From contig JAFKEQ010000002.1 in NCBI GenBank assembly GCA_017308575.1, positions 374,832 through 438,831 of the forward strand: a stretch of DNA of 64,000 nucleotides. Reading direction: 5' to 3'. The translations under genes were made by a program, and so were the position numbers. Positions 36,873 through 45,852 of this stretch are shown here, piece after piece (positions within the stretch are counted from its first letter, which is position 1; every line of letters starts with the position of its first letter). This DNA comes from Afipia sp. (GTDB lineage: Bacteria > Pseudomonadota > Alphaproteobacteria > Rhizobiales > Xanthobacteraceae). The notes below the pieces were generated by a model. The model searched no databases and was not told where the DNA came from. It saw only the letters and a list, made by a program, of their open reading frames with translations.

Positions 36873-36981
36873 GTCATTGCGAGGAGCCATTAGCGCGTTT
36901 ACGCGCGTCTTCGACGCGCTATGGCGACGAAGCAATCCATCTTTCTAAAAGAGTGGATTGCTTCGCTTCGCTCGCAATGAC
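36873..36981. repeat. Palindromic repeat, family 1 (copy A)
   Basis: GTCATTGCGAGGAGCCATTAGCGCG ... GATTGCTTCGCTTCGCTCGCAATGAC. Long imperfect hairpin; sits between the convergent ends of ispE and the polyprenyl synthase gene. Near-identical to 49782-49890 and similar to 44395-44508. Confidence 0.85.
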
Positions 36982-36985
36982 GAAT

Positions 36986-37996
36986 TTAGTGAGACCGCGC
37001 CAGACAGAACGCCACGACCTGCTCGAGCGCGGTCTTCATTGGCGATGACGGGAACAGCGCCAGCGCGTCGACGGCCATCGCGCCGTAATGCTGGGCGCGG
37101 CTCATGGTGTCTTCCAGCGCGCGGTGCTTGGTCATCAGGCCGATGGCGTGATCGAGATCGCCATCGCCGATCTCGCCCTTTTCCAGCGTGCGGATCCAGA
37201 ACGCACGCTCCACATCGTTGCCGCGGCGGAACGCCAGCACCACGGGCAGCGTGATCTTGCCTTCGCGGAAGTCGTCGCCGACATTCTTGCCGAGCTTGGC
37301 GGCCTTGCCGCCGTAATCCAGCACGTCATCGATAAGCTGGAAGGCGATGCCGAGATTCATGCCGAACGAGCGTGACGCGGTCTGCTCCGCCTTCGGCCGG
37401 TTGGCGATCACGGGGCCGACCTCGCTCGCGGCGGCGAACAGTTCGGCGGTCTTGCCACGGATCACGGCGAGATATTCGTCTTCGGTGGTCGCGGTGTTCT
37501 TCGCCGCGGCGAGCTGCATCACTTCGCCCTCGGCGATGGTGGCGGCGGCAGAGGACAGAATGTCGAGCGCGCGCAGCGAGCCGACCTCGACCATCATGCG
37601 GAAGGCCTGACCGAGCAGGAAGTCGCCGACCAGCACGCTGGCCTCGTTGCCCCAGAGCATGCGTGCGGACAGCTTGCCGCGCCGCAATTCGCTTTCGTCC
37701 ACCACGTCATCGTGCAGTAGCGTCGCGGTGTGCATGAATTCGACAGCGGCGGCGAGCTTGATATGGCCCTCGCCGGTGTAGCCGGTGAGGTTCGCCATCG
37801 CCAGCGTCAGCATCGGGCGCAGCCGCTTGCCGCCCGACGAGATCAGGTGGTTGGCGACTTCCGGGATCATCGTGACTTCCGAGCCGGTTCGCGACAGAAT
37901 GGTGCTGTTGACGCGCTCCATATCGGTCGCAACAAGCTCGACCAGCCGATCTATCGATGGCGTCGAGTGGCTCTCAAAGGGTACAATAACCGCCAC
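36986..37996 (-). CDS. Long-chain polyprenyl diphosphate synthase
   Basis: A 336-residue trans-prenyltransferase building the side chain of ubiquinone (chain length not readable from sequence; Q10 is usual in this group). Seen: first Asp-rich motif TATLLHDDVVDESELRRG near residues 94-111, second FQLIDDVLDYGGKAAKLGKNVGDDFREGKITLPVVLAF, and SGGKRLRPMLTLAMANL at the substrate site. Starts at GTG 37994-37996 (VAVIVPFE); the longer upstream frame runs into the RIME-like repeat and is not coding. Convergent with ispE. Confidence 0.94.
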   Translation of the reverse strand: MAVIVPFESHSTPSIDRLVELVATDMERVNSTILSRTGSEVTMIPEVANHLISSGGKRLRPMLTLAMANLTGYTGEGHIKLAAAVEFMHTATLLHDDVVDESELRRGKLSARMLWGNEASVLVGDFLLGQAFRMMVEVGSLRALDILSSAAATIAEGEVMQLAAAKNTATTEDEYLAVIRGKTAELFAAASEVGPVIANRPKAEQTASRSFGMNLGIAFQLIDDVLDYGGKAAKLGKNVGDDFREGKITLPVVLAFRRGNDVERAFWIRTLEKGEIGDGDLDHAIGLMTKHRALEDTMSRAQHYGAMAVDALALFPSSPMKTALEQVVAFCLARSH

Positions 37997-38014
37997 GTCC
38001 GGTCTCCGGATGGA

Positions 38015-38130
38015 ATTCAAAGCGTTTTCAAGCGAAGTGGATACCGGTTCGCGTGAAGAAAACGCGTTAAAGCAAAAACCTGGAGCCGGGGCTTTGATTT
38101 TATCAAAGCCGGAAAGGCTCCAGGGCCACA
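38015..38130. repeat. RIME-like mosaic repeat with two hairpins
   Basis: GCGTTTTC (38022-38029) pairs with GAAAACGC (38058-38065) around GTGGATACCGGTTCGCGTG, then CCTGGAGCC (38079-38087) pairs with GGCTCCAGG (38116-38124) around an inner perfect stem GGCTTTGAT/ATCAAAGCC. The first block resembles the abundant 'GATACCGGTTCGCGTGAAG' intergenic element of rhizobia (recollection, not a search). It lies in the divergent space between the polyprenyl synthase and DUF2007 genes. Confidence 0.7.
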
Positions 38131-38210
38131 ATAGAAACTGCCGTGCGATGCGGCAAGAGCGACGAACGGGCCGCTTTGGGCCGTTTTTGACGCAGCGGGA
38201 GATAACGGTT

Positions 38211-38438
38211 TTGCGTGAACTGGTCCGAACCAACGACGCGGTGCTGGTGTCCGCGGTGGGCGCTTTGCTGGACGGCGCGAATATCCATCACCTCGTGCTC
38301 GACAGTAACATGAGCATCATGGACGGATCGCTGGGCGTCCTGCCGCGCCGGATTCTGGTCCATGACGACGACGATCTGGCCGCGCGCCACCTTCTTACCG
38401 AGGCCGGACTCGCCCACGAGTTGCGCGACAATGCCTGA
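38211..38438 (+). CDS. DUF2007 domain protein
   Basis: A 75-residue protein of the DUF2007 (putative signal-transducing) type, starting at TTG with GGGAG 10 bases upstream. The fold signature is LRELVRTNDAVLVSAVGALLDGANIHHLVLDSNMSIMDGSLGVLPRRILVHDDD, with a C-terminal helix. It is a small soluble protein with unknown partner. It overlaps the start of the methyltransferase gene by 8 bases, so the two are translationally linked. Confidence 0.85.
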   Translation: MRELVRTNDAVLVSAVGALLDGANIHHLVLDSNMSIMDGSLGVLPRRILVHDDDDLAARHLLTEAGLAHELRDNA

Positions 38439-39210
38439 TCCCGCCGAGGATCGTTCCGAAGAGACGACAGAGGACCTGTTTCTCGGCGGCCGCTTGCGGT
38501 TGCGTCAGCCCAGGCGCGGTCATCGCGCGGGACATGATGCGATCCTGCTGGCGTCGGCGACGCGGGTTCAATCCGGCCAGCGTGTTGTGGAGTTCGGTGC
38601 GGGCGTCGGCGCGGCGGGACTGAGCGTGTCGCATCGTGTTCCCGGTATCGATCTGACCCTTGTCGAAATCGATGCGGCGCTCGCCGCGCTGGCGCGCGCC
38701 AATGCCGCCGCCAACGGCATCGATGCGCAGGTCATCGCTTTGGATGTCACTGCGGGCGCGGACGTGTTCGCGGCGTCCGGCTTGGGTCCAGACAGTGCTG
38801 ATGTCGTTCTGATGAATCCGCCGTTCCATGATGCCGGACGGCACAGGGCGTCGCCCGATCCGGCGCGGCGGACCGCTCATCTGGCGACCGACGACACACT
38901 GACGGCATGGATTCATGCCGCGCGCCGCGTGCTGAAAAGCGGTGGTTCCCTGACGTTGATCTGGCGGGCCGACGGACTGGCCGAGGTGCTGGCTGCGCTC
39001 GAGCGTGGATTCGGAAGCGTCGCCGTTGTGCCCGTTCACCCTGCGCCGGACGCGGTCGCGATCCGGATTCTGATCCGCGCGGTGAAGGGCGGGCGGGCAC
39101 CGCTGGTGTTGCATCCCGGTTTCGCCCTGCAGGACGCAGATGGGAATGTTCCTCAGAAGGTTCAGGCCGTCCTCGGCGGGACGGCGGTCCTGCCATTGGC
39201 GGACTCATAA
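38431..39210 (+). CDS. tRNA1(Val) (adenine-37)-N6-methyltransferase-like protein
   Basis: A 259-residue class I methyltransferase. Seen: HDAILLASATRVQSGQRVVEFGAGVGAAGLSVSHR (motif I, near residues 35-69) and the amino-methylating motif DVVLMNPPFHDAGRHRASPD (NPPF near residue 130), the hallmark of N6-adenine tRNA/rRNA methyltransferases such as TrmN6. RNA target inferred from the family. The gene overlaps the DUF2007 gene by 8 bases. Confidence 0.88.
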   Translation: MPDPAEDRSEETTEDLFLGGRLRLRQPRRGHRAGHDAILLASATRVQSGQRVVEFGAGVGAAGLSVSHRVPGIDLTLVEIDAALAALARANAAANGIDAQVIALDVTAGADVFAASGLGPDSADVVLMNPPFHDAGRHRASPDPARRTAHLATDDTLTAWIHAARRVLKSGGSLTLIWRADGLAEVLAALERGFGSVAVVPVHPAPDAVAIRILIRAVKGGRAPLVLHPGFALQDADGNVPQKVQAVLGGTAVLPLADS

Positions 39211-39245
39211 AATGGCAGCGACTGCCCGGAGGACGGGCAGGATGC

Positions 39246-39344
39246 TTACTGCGATACCGGCTTGGAGCCCGTATCGGGAGCCTGCGTGAAGTGAATTGCG
39301 GTCAGGAGAGCGCTCATCAGCAGGATCAAGAGGTAGATCTTCAT
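39246..39344 (-). CDS. Small 32-aa membrane protein
   Basis: A 32-residue frame: MKIYLLILLMSALLTAIHF is one membrane segment, followed by a short polar tail (QAPDTGSKPVSQ). AAGGTG lies six bases upstream of the ATG. It is antisense to neither neighbour: the methyltransferase ends at 39210 and the SppA gene starts at 39591. Function unknown; too small for a family call. Confidence 0.5.
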   Translation of the reverse strand: MKIYLLILLMSALLTAIHFTQAPDTGSKPVSQ

Positions 39345-39590
39345 GTTTGCACCTTCGGGGCTGCGCCATTGCAGCCGTCTTGGTTGCTGCAAAGCAAAGG
39401 GCGTTCCAGTTTTCTTGCCAGTTTTCTTGTCGCGCGATCCCGCGAAGAACCGGGCGTTGAGAAGAAATCGCGTCAGATCAGTCATTTAGACGGAATTTGG
39501 GCACAAACGCCGTGCTAAACGCTTGTCAAACGCGCTTCGCTTCCTGATGTCAGTTAGCGAATAATAAACCGTGAAGATGAAGGACGTTTC

Positions 39591-40478
39591 ATGACCCAGA
39601 ATGACAGCGGCAGTCACTTTGGCGAGAGGTTGAAGCGGCTGTTGCCCGCGCGCTGGCGCGGCGGAGCCGTGGTGCCCGTGGTGCGCCTGTCCGGCGTGAT
39701 CGGAGCGGTGACGCCGCTGCGGCCCGGGATGTCGCTCGCCGGCGTATCGCGGCTGCTGGAGAAGGCGTTCGCCACCAAGGGCGCGAAGGCGGTGGCGCTG
39801 GTGATCAACTCGCCCGGCGGCTCGCCGGTGCAGTCGCGGCAGATTTACCAGCGTATCCGCCAGCTGGCCGCCGAGAAGCGGGTACGCGTGCTGGTGTTCG
39901 TCGAGGATGTCGCGGCATCCGGCGGCTATATGATCGCCTGCGCGGGCGACGAGATTTTCTGCGATCCGTCTTCCATCGTTGGCTCGATCGGCGTGGTCGG
40001 CAGCACCTTCGGCTTTGTCGATCTGATCAAGAAGTTCGGCATCGAGCGCAGGGTCTATACGTCCGGCGAGAACAAGTCGCAGCTCGATCCGTTCCTGCCG
40101 GAAAATCCAGAGGACGTGGCGCGGCTGAAGACGATCCAGCGCGAGATCCACGACACCTTCATCGCACTGGTGAAGGACAGCCGCGGCGCACGGCTGAAGG
40201 GCGAAGAGGGTTATCTGTTCACCGGCGAATACTGGGCCGGCGAGCGCGCGATGAAGCTGGGCCTCGTGGACGCGATCGGCGATCTGCGCACGGTGCTGCG
40301 CGCGCGCTATGGCGACAAGGTGCAGACGCCGGTGATCTCGCCGCCGACGGGGCTTTTGTCAAATCTTGCCGGACGCAAGCCGGGCGCGGGCGCGGCGCTG
40401 CCGGGCTTTATCGGCTTTTCGGAAGATCTGATTTCGTCGCTGGAAGAACGCGCGATCTGGGCGCGCTACGGATTGTAA
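39591..40478 (+). CDS. sppA: S49 family (SppA-like) signal peptide peptidase
   Basis: A 295-residue Ser/Lys protease. Seen: VVPVVRLSGVIGAVTPLRPGMS, KAVALVINSPGGSPVQSRQIYQRI near residues 62-85, the nucleophile strand VEDVAASGGYMIACAGDEIFCDPSSIVGSIGVV (Ser in ASGGY) near 104-136, and ENKSQLDPF with the general-base Lys near 163. No clear N-terminal membrane segment, so it may be a short soluble or peripheral form. It likely degrades cleaved signal peptides or membrane proteins. The 61-aa gene follows 16 bases later. Confidence 0.93.
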   Translation: MTQNDSGSHFGERLKRLLPARWRGGAVVPVVRLSGVIGAVTPLRPGMSLAGVSRLLEKAFATKGAKAVALVINSPGGSPVQSRQIYQRIRQLAAEKRVRVLVFVEDVAASGGYMIACAGDEIFCDPSSIVGSIGVVGSTFGFVDLIKKFGIERRVYTSGENKSQLDPFLPENPEDVARLKTIQREIHDTFIALVKDSRGARLKGEEGYLFTGEYWAGERAMKLGLVDAIGDLRTVLRARYGDKVQTPVISPPTGLLSNLAGRKPGAGAALPGFIGFSEDLISSLEERAIWARYGL

Positions 40479-40494
40479 CGCGGGAGAACCGACC

Positions 40495-40680
40495 ATGCCG
40501 CCGCTGATCCTGATCGCTGCCGGACTTGCGGGAGGCGCCGCGCTGGTACGCCTTGCCGTGCGCGAAGGCCGGCGGATCAATCGCGAGCTTGATGAAGCGC
40601 GCAAGGCAGCTCCCGGCGAGATGAACGACATTCCGAAGCTTCGCCGCGATCCCGACACCGGGACCTATCGGCCGGGATAG
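40495..40680 (+). CDS. Small 61-aa membrane protein, unknown function
   Basis: A 61-residue protein: a hydrophobic N-terminus (PLILIAAGLAGGAALVRLAV) followed by a charged amphipathic helix EGRRINRELDEARKAAP and DIPKLRRDPDTGTYRPG. It starts 16 bases after sppA with a good Shine-Dalgarno (GGGAGAACCGACC), so it is probably co-transcribed with it. The arrangement suggests an accessory of the peptidase, but this is inference. Confidence 0.7.
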   Translation: MPPLILIAAGLAGGAALVRLAVREGRRINRELDEARKAAPGEMNDIPKLRRDPDTGTYRPG

Positions 40681-40695
40681 GCCGTTTCAGCGTGC

Positions 40696-40825
40696 GTCAT
40701 CCTTCGAGGCTCGCCGCAAAAGGCGGCTCGCACCTCAGGATGACGTTCCTTCAGGTGGCAAAATTTGAAGAAGACGTTGAGCCGTCATCCTGAGGTGCGA
40801 GCACTTGCGAGCCTCGAAGGATGAC
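40696..40825. repeat. REP-type palindrome pair, family 2
   Basis: GTCATCCTTCGAGGCTCGC...CACCTCAGGATGAC (40696-40744) and an inverted second unit GTCATCCTGAGGTGCGAGC...CTCGAAGGATGAC (40783-40825). Each is a hairpin. Matches 22267-22376 and the single unit at 9919-9962. Confidence 0.85.
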
Positions 40826-40838
40826 CGCACGAATAATC

Positions 40839-40925
40839 TCACCCGTGCCCGCGCACGTCGTTGATGGTCATGACGCAAAGCGCGGCCATGATCAGCGCCG
40901 CCACCAGAACCTGAAAAGCAATCAT
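40839..40925 (-). CDS. Small 28-aa membrane peptide
   Basis: A frame of 28 residues with a strongly hydrophobic core (MIAFQVLVAALIMAALCVMT) and a short polar end (INDVRGHG). AAGGG lies five bases upstream of the ATG. It sits alone on the minus strand between the REP pair and the glyQ promoter region. Small size makes this a tentative call. Confidence 0.4.
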   Translation of the reverse strand: MIAFQVLVAALIMAALCVMTINDVRGHG

Positions 40926-41194
40926 TGTCGCCCTTGCCGGATGCACCGCCGGTTGGCCCGGCCGTTGGTTGCAATCCGGTCTTGCTAGCGGCCAGTTCCT
41001 AACAAACGGAAAGGCCTGTACCTCGCAGGCGGCCGATCTTCGGCCGCGGTTAAACCGGCCTTCCGCCGTCCGCTAAAATTCAGCCGAATCCGGCAAGAAT
41101 CGCGGCTCATCGCCCGGCCTTGCCTTGATTCCGGAAGGCCGCGCCGATACGGTCCGCGCGAAAATCGCCCCTCCCAAACCATTAAAGATTTCCG

Positions 41195-42127
41195 ATGGAT
41201 TCCCTGCCTCCGCACATGCGTCCCGAACGTTCGTTTCAGGGCCTGATCCTGACCCTGCAGCGCTACTGGGCCGACTATGGCTGCGTCATCCTGCAGCCCT
41301 ACGACATGGAGGTGGGCGCGGGCACGTTCCATCCGGCGACGACGCTGCGCGCGCTCGGCCCGAAGCGCTGGAATGCCGCTTATGTGCAGCCGTCGCGCCG
41401 TCCGAAGGACGGCCGCTATGGCGAGAACCCGAACCGCCTGCAGCACTACTATCAGTTTCAGGTGATCCTGAAGCCGTCGCCGCCGGACATTCAGGACCTC
41501 TACCTGAATTCACTGAAGGCGATTGGCGTCGACGCCGCGCTGCATGACATCCGCTTTGTCGAAGACGACTGGGAAAGTCCGACGCTGGGCGCGTGGGGTC
41601 TCGGCTGGGAGTGCTGGTGCGACGGCATGGAAGTCTCGCAGTTCACTTATTTCCAGCAGGTGGCGGGCGTCGAATGCGCGCCGGTCGCGGGCGAACTCAC
41701 CTACGGCCTCGAGCGCCTCGCGATGTACGTGCAGGGCGTCGACCGCGTCTACGATCTCAACTTCAACGGCCGCGAGGGCGCCGACAAGGTGACCTATGGC
41801 GACGTGTTCTTGCAGGCCGAGCAGGAATATTCGCGGCACAACTTCGAGCATTCCGACACCGCGATGCTGTTCGAGCAGTTCAAGATGGCCGAAAGCGCCT
41901 GCAAGAAATATCTCGAAGCGGGATGGGCCGATGGAAAGAAGGAGCGCCATCTGATGGCGCTGCCGGCCTACGACCAGTGCATCAAGGCCAGCCACGTGTT
42001 CAACCTGCTCGATGCGCGCGGCGTGATCTCGGTCACCGAGCGGCAGAGCTATATCCTGCGCGTGCGTGAGCTTGCGAAAGCCTGCGGCGAAGCCTGGGTC
42101 CACACCGAAGCGGGAAGGGCGGCGTAA
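41195..42127 (+). CDS. glyQ: Glycyl-tRNA synthetase alpha subunit
   Basis: A 310-residue catalytic subunit of the heterotetrameric (alpha2beta2) glycyl-tRNA synthetase. Seen: the class II core [72 protein letters not shown] (motif 2) and the C-terminal motif 3 region [27 protein letters not shown]. The glyS start codon lies 1 base after its stop, so the two are co-translated. Confidence 0.97.
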   Translation: MDSLPPHMRPERSFQGLILTLQRYWADYGCVILQPYDMEVGAGTFHPATTLRALGPKRWNAAYVQPSRRPKDGRYGENPNRLQHYYQFQVILKPSPPDIQDLYLNSLKAIGVDAALHDIRFVEDDWESPTLGAWGLGWECWCDGMEVSQFTYFQQVAGVECAPVAGELTYGLERLAMYVQGVDRVYDLNFNGREGADKVTYGDVFLQAEQEYSRHNFEHSDTAMLFEQFKMAESACKKYLEAGWADGKKERHLMALPAYDQCIKASHVFNLLDARGVISVTERQSYILRVRELAKACGEAWVHTEAGRAA

Positions 42128-42128
42128 G

Positions 42129-44387
42129 ATGCCTGATCTTCTCCTCGAACTGTTCTCCGAAGAAATTCCCGCGCGCATGCAGGCGAAGGCGGCGGATGAC
42201 CTGCGCAAGATGGTCGCCGACAAGCTGGTGGCCGAAGGCCTTGTTTATGAAGGCGCGAAGGCGTTCGTCACGCCGCGCCGTCTCGCGCTCACCGTGCATG
42301 GCATTCCGCAGCGCCAGCCGGACCTCAAGCAGGAGCGCAAGGGCCCGAAGATCGGCGCGCCGGACGCCGCCGTGCAGGGCTTCCTGAAGGCTGCTGGCCT
42401 TAAATCGCTCGATGAAGCGAAGATCCAGCGCGACCCGAAGGGTGACTTCTACATCGCGCTTCTGGAGAAAGAGGGCCGCCCCGCCATCGACGTGATCGCG
42501 GAGATCATCCCGCTCATCATCCGCACCTTCCCGTGGCCGAAGCAGATGCGTTGGGGCGAACGCTCCGCGAAGAACGGCGCGCTGACATGGGTGCGCCCGC
42601 TGCATTCGATCATCGCGACCTTCGGTCCGGAAACCGAAGAGCCGGACATCGTCAAGTTCGATGTCGCAGGCATCGAAGCCGGACAGACCACGCGCGGCCA
42701 TCGCTTCATGGCGCCCGCTGAATTCAGCGTGCGCCGCTTTGAGGATTATGTCGCGAAGCTGGAAGCCGCCAAGGTTGTGCTCGATCCCGAACGCCGCAAG
42801 GACATCATCCTCACCGAAGCCAAGAACCTCGCCTTCGCGCAGGGTTTTGAACTGGTCGAGGATCAGGTGCTGCTCGATGAAGTGGCGGGCCTGGTCGAAT
42901 GGCCGGTGGTGCTGATGGGTTCGTTCGACGCGGAATTCCTGTCGATCCCCGACGAAGTGATCCGCGCCACTATCCGCAACAACCAGAAGTGCTTCGTCGT
43001 TCGCGATCCGAAGACCGGCAAGCTCGCCAACAAATTTATTCTTATCTCGAACATCGAAGCCACTGACGGCGGCAAGGCCATCGTCGCGGGCAACGAGCGC
43101 GTGATCCGCGCCCGCCTGTCGGATGCGAAATTCTTCTACGAGACTGATCTGAAGAACTGGAAAGACAAGTCTGCAGACGATCTGCTGAAAAAGTTCGACC
43201 AGATCGTGTTCCACGAAAAGCTGGGCACGCAAGCCGAACGCATCGCGCGCATCGAACACTTTGGAGCTGGAATCGCCTCATCCATAGGGGCAAACGTCAT
43301 GCAGGTCCGCCGAGCTGCACAACTATCTAAAGCGGACCTGCTCACGGAAGTTGTTGGCGAATTCCCCGAAGTGCAAGGCTTGATGGGCCGCTACTACGCA
43401 CTGGCGCAGGGCGAAGACGCTTCTGTCGCTGCCGCGATTGAGGATCACTACAAGCCGCAGGGGCCTGCGGATCGCGTGCCGACCGACCCGGTGGCGATTG
43501 CGGTCGCGCTTGCCGATAAGATCGACGCTCTTACAGGCTTTTGGGCTATCGACGAGAAGCCGACAGGCAGCAAAGATCCATATGCGCTGCGGCGTGCTGC
43601 GCTTGGGGTTATCAGAATTATTCTTGATAATCGATTGCGCATTAACCTGCTTAAGCAAAGTCTTGCGCAGATTGCCTGGCATATTGCGGGGATGCACCTC
43701 GCTCGTTTAGCTCAGGCTCGGAAAGCCATCGCTGAACTAGAGAAAACCAACCTCGACGAGAGAGAGATTCAGCGCCTTCGTTCTTTAATTTCGCACGAGC
43801 TATCAGATGAAAGAGCAAGAGAGTTAAGCGACGAAACCGTCTCTACGTCATGGGTTAGGGTGAATGATCTTCTCGCCTTCTTCGCGGATCGCCTGAAGGT
43901 CCAGCTTCGCGATCAGGGTGCGCGGCATGATCTGGTGGACGCCGTGTTTGCGCTCGAAGGTCAGGACGATCTCTTGATGGTTGTCCGCCGCGTCGAGGCG
44001 CTGGGCAAATTCCTCGACAGCGATGACGGCAAGAACCTGCTCGCGGGCACCAAGCGCGCGTCGAACATTCTCGCCATCGAGGAGAAGAAGGACAAGCGCA
44101 CCTTCGACGGCGCGCCGGATGCGTCGCTGTTCAAACTCGATGAAGAGAAAAAGCTCGCCGCCGCTATCGATCAGGTGAAGGCGGAAGCGGGTGCGGCCGT
44201 GGCCAAGGAAGACTTTGCGTCGGCCATGAGTGCGATGGCCAAACTGCGGCCGGCGGTGGATGCCTTCTTCGACAAGGTGAAGGTCAACGACGACGACAGG
44301 GCCGTGCGTGAAAACCGCCTCAAGCTGCTGAACGAAATTCGCGCCGCGACCCGCGCGGTGGCGGACTTCTCGAAGATTCAGGACTGA
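42129..44387 (+). CDS. glyS: Glycyl-tRNA synthetase beta subunit, with internal insert
   Basis: A 752-residue tRNA-binding subunit, longer than usual (E. coli about 690). The N-terminal [34 protein letters not shown] and [11 protein letters not shown], the HD-like core [39 protein letters not shown] and the C-terminal [29 protein letters not shown] are all clear. Between 'VIRII' and 'NDLLAFF' there are about 80 residues where E. coli has about 30. The coding sequence from about 43255 to 43330 and 43600 to 43865 uses codons (AGA, CTA, ATA, TTA) rare elsewhere in the gene. Function is probably retained. Confidence 0.96.
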   Translation: MPDLLLELFSEEIPARMQAKAADDLRKMVADKLVAEGLVYEGAKAFVTPRRLALTVHGIPQRQPDLKQERKGPKIGAPDAAVQGFLKAAGLKSLDEAKIQRDPKGDFYIALLEKEGRPAIDVIAEIIPLIIRTFPWPKQMRWGERSAKNGALTWVRPLHSIIATFGPETEEPDIVKFDVAGIEAGQTTRGHRFMAPAEFSVRRFEDYVAKLEAAKVVLDPERRKDIILTEAKNLAFAQGFELVEDQVLLDEVAGLVEWPVVLMGSFDAEFLSIPDEVIRATIRNNQKCFVVRDPKTGKLANKFILISNIEATDGGKAIVAGNERVIRARLSDAKFFYETDLKNWKDKSADDLLKKFDQIVFHEKLGTQAERIARIEHFGAGIASSIGANVMQVRRAAQLSKADLLTEVVGEFPEVQGLMGRYYALAQGEDASVAAAIEDHYKPQGPADRVPTDPVAIAVALADKIDALTGFWAIDEKPTGSKDPYALRRAALGVIRIILDNRLRINLLKQSLAQIAWHIAGMHLARLAQARKAIAELEKTNLDEREIQRLRSLISHELSDERARELSDETVSTSWVRVNDLLAFFADRLKVQLRDQGARHDLVDAVFALEGQDDLLMVVRRVEALGKFLDSDDGKNLLAGTKRASNILAIEEKKDKRTFDGAPDASLFKLDEEKKLAAAIDQVKAEAGAAVAKEDFASAMSAMAKLRPAVDAFFDKVKVNDDDRAVRENRLKLLNEIRAATRAVADFSKIQD

Positions 44388-44394
44388 CATAGGC

Positions 44395-44508
44395 GTCATT
44401 GCGAGGAGCAGAGCGACGAAGCAATCCAGCTTCTTTGCCTTAAGGGTGGATTGCTTCGCGGAGTTTATCATCGGGCCGGCGAAGCCGGACCCGTTGGCTC
44501 GCAATGAC
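44395..44508. repeat. Palindromic repeat, family 1 (copy B, divergent)
   Basis: GTCATTGCGAGGAGCAGAGCGACG ... GGCTCGCAATGAC, with the centre carrying an extra palindrome (GGGCCGGCGAAGCCGGACCC). Immediately downstream of glyS. A second short palindrome GTCCCGGC-ATTC-GCCGGGAC follows at 44521-44540. Confidence 0.75.
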
Positions 44509-44553
44509 GCTAACTCCGTCGTCCCGGCATTCGCCGGGACGGCTTCATCGCTG

Positions 44554-44568
44554 TTAACCTCTCATTAA
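44554..44568. promoter_or_regulatory. CtrA-like box TTAA-N7-TTAA
   Basis: TTAA (44554-44557), seven bases, TTAA (44565-44568) followed by CC: exact CtrA full-site consensus. It lies 62 bases upstream of the ATG of the 368-residue gene at 44630, a typical promoter distance. A further TTAA-N6-TTAG follows. Binding is inferred. Confidence 0.55.
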
Positions 44569-44629
44569 CCCTGTTCTGTAAGGTTCCGGTAACTTCCGTT
44601 AACAGCCGTTAGCGAATGGCGGGCCGGAC

Positions 44630-45736
44630 ATGACCTCGATTAGCGGGTACAACCCCTACGCCCAGTACGGCGCGGCCTATGCCCGCGCGGCGGCGACGCA
44701 GCCCTCGCTGGCGGATGCGCTGAACGCGGCGGAGACCGGCAGCAGCTCCTACGATCCCAACGCGGCGACCAATCTCACCCTGTCGGATGCGGCGAAGGCG
44801 AAGCTCGCCAGCGATGCGGCCCTGCCGGATTTCACCACCGTCACCAGCGCCGCGCGCGCCGCGCTCGACAAGCTCTATGCCGCATCGAACGTCACCGGTC
44901 CGCTGGCAACCGACGGCAGCACGACTATCGATCTGTCCTCGTTCGACCGCCGCTCGCTGTTCGCGATCTCCACCAACAACGGCGGCACGTTCACGCCGGA
45001 TGAACAGAACGTCGCGGCCACAGAACTGAGCAATCGCTTCAACGCCGCGCTCAAGCCCGCAGCCGCCGCCACCTCGATGACCAAGAACTACACCGTGGTC
45101 TACAAGGCGGCGCTGGACTATCTCGACGGCGCCAGCCCCGAGGAGAAGGCCACGTCGGCATGGGCCGCACAGCGCGCCGCGGTGCTGAAGGGCTTCCAGG
45201 CCGCGCAGCAAAAGCCGGACACCGCGCCGTCCGGCATTTCGGGCGATCCGGTCGCGGCCTACTTCGTCAAATATCCGGACGGCTCGGGGCCGACCACATC
45301 GACCGAAAGCTTCAGCGATGTCGCGACCGGGGCGCGCGCGACGCTCGATGCGCAGGCCGCCGACGCCGCGTCGAAGAACAAGGAGCTGGTGTTCGATCCT
45401 GGCCGCAAGACCGGGCAGCTTGTCGATTTCTCCGGCATCGACAATCGCTCGCTGTCCGCGATCGCGCTCAACCAGGATCAGAAGTTCTCCAATCTGGAGA
45501 GCTACGCGGCGAAGAAGGAACTGGATTCGCGCACGCGCGCCAGCATCCTCAGTTCGCTTCAGCAAAGCCAGCAGAGCGGCGATCCCTCGCAGCTCAGTCT
45601 CGGCATCCTGCAAAGCTATTCGGCCATGAGCGATGAGGAGCGTCAGGCGTCGGGCTGGACCACGGCGTTCCGCGACAGCATGGTGCAGAGCTACAAGGCC
45701 ACCAGCAACATCCTCTCGATCCTGCAGGGATCGTAA
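44630..45736 (+). CDS. 368-aa Ala/Ser-rich protein, unrecognised
   Basis: No signal peptide or membrane segment is visible. The N-terminus is flexible (MTSISGYNPYAQYGAAYARA). The rest is Ala/Ser/Thr-rich and mostly helical. A motif appears twice: STTIDLSSFDRRSLFAIS and GQLVDFSGIDNRSLSAIALN, near residues 99-116 and 262-281, suggesting an internal duplication of about 165 residues. Composition and a CtrA-like box upstream resemble flagellar or cell-cycle genes of alphaproteobacteria, but I do not recognise the family. A strong terminator hairpin follows at 45759-45786. Confidence 0.75.
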   Translation: MTSISGYNPYAQYGAAYARAAATQPSLADALNAAETGSSSYDPNAATNLTLSDAAKAKLASDAALPDFTTVTSAARAALDKLYAASNVTGPLATDGSTTIDLSSFDRRSLFAISTNNGGTFTPDEQNVAATELSNRFNAALKPAAAATSMTKNYTVVYKAALDYLDGASPEEKATSAWAAQRAAVLKGFQAAQQKPDTAPSGISGDPVAAYFVKYPDGSGPTTSTESFSDVATGARATLDAQAADAASKNKELVFDPGRKTGQLVDFSGIDNRSLSAIALNQDQKFSNLESYAAKKELDSRTRASILSSLQQSQQSGDPSQLSLGILQSYSAMSDEERQASGWTTAFRDSMVQSYKATSNILSILQGS

Positions 45737-45758
45737 GCCGATCACCTGCGCATTAGAA

Positions 45759-45786
45759 AGCCCCGCCCGGCGATCCGGGCGGGGCT
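45759..45786. terminator. Strong GC hairpin after the 368-aa gene
   Basis: AGCCCCGCCCGG (45759-45770) pairs perfectly with CCGGGCGGGGCT (45775-45786), loop CGAT. The following CTTCGCTTG has few Ts, but no other use for this 12-bp perfect stem is apparent, and it lies 22 bases past the stop codon. Probably bidirectional with the DUF1236 gene. Confidence 0.7.
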
Positions 45787-45852
45787 CTTCGCTTGCGCTC
45801 GGAGCGGGGAGGGGGAAGAACCACTTCGCGCAAACGAAGATCGCGCAAAGTG

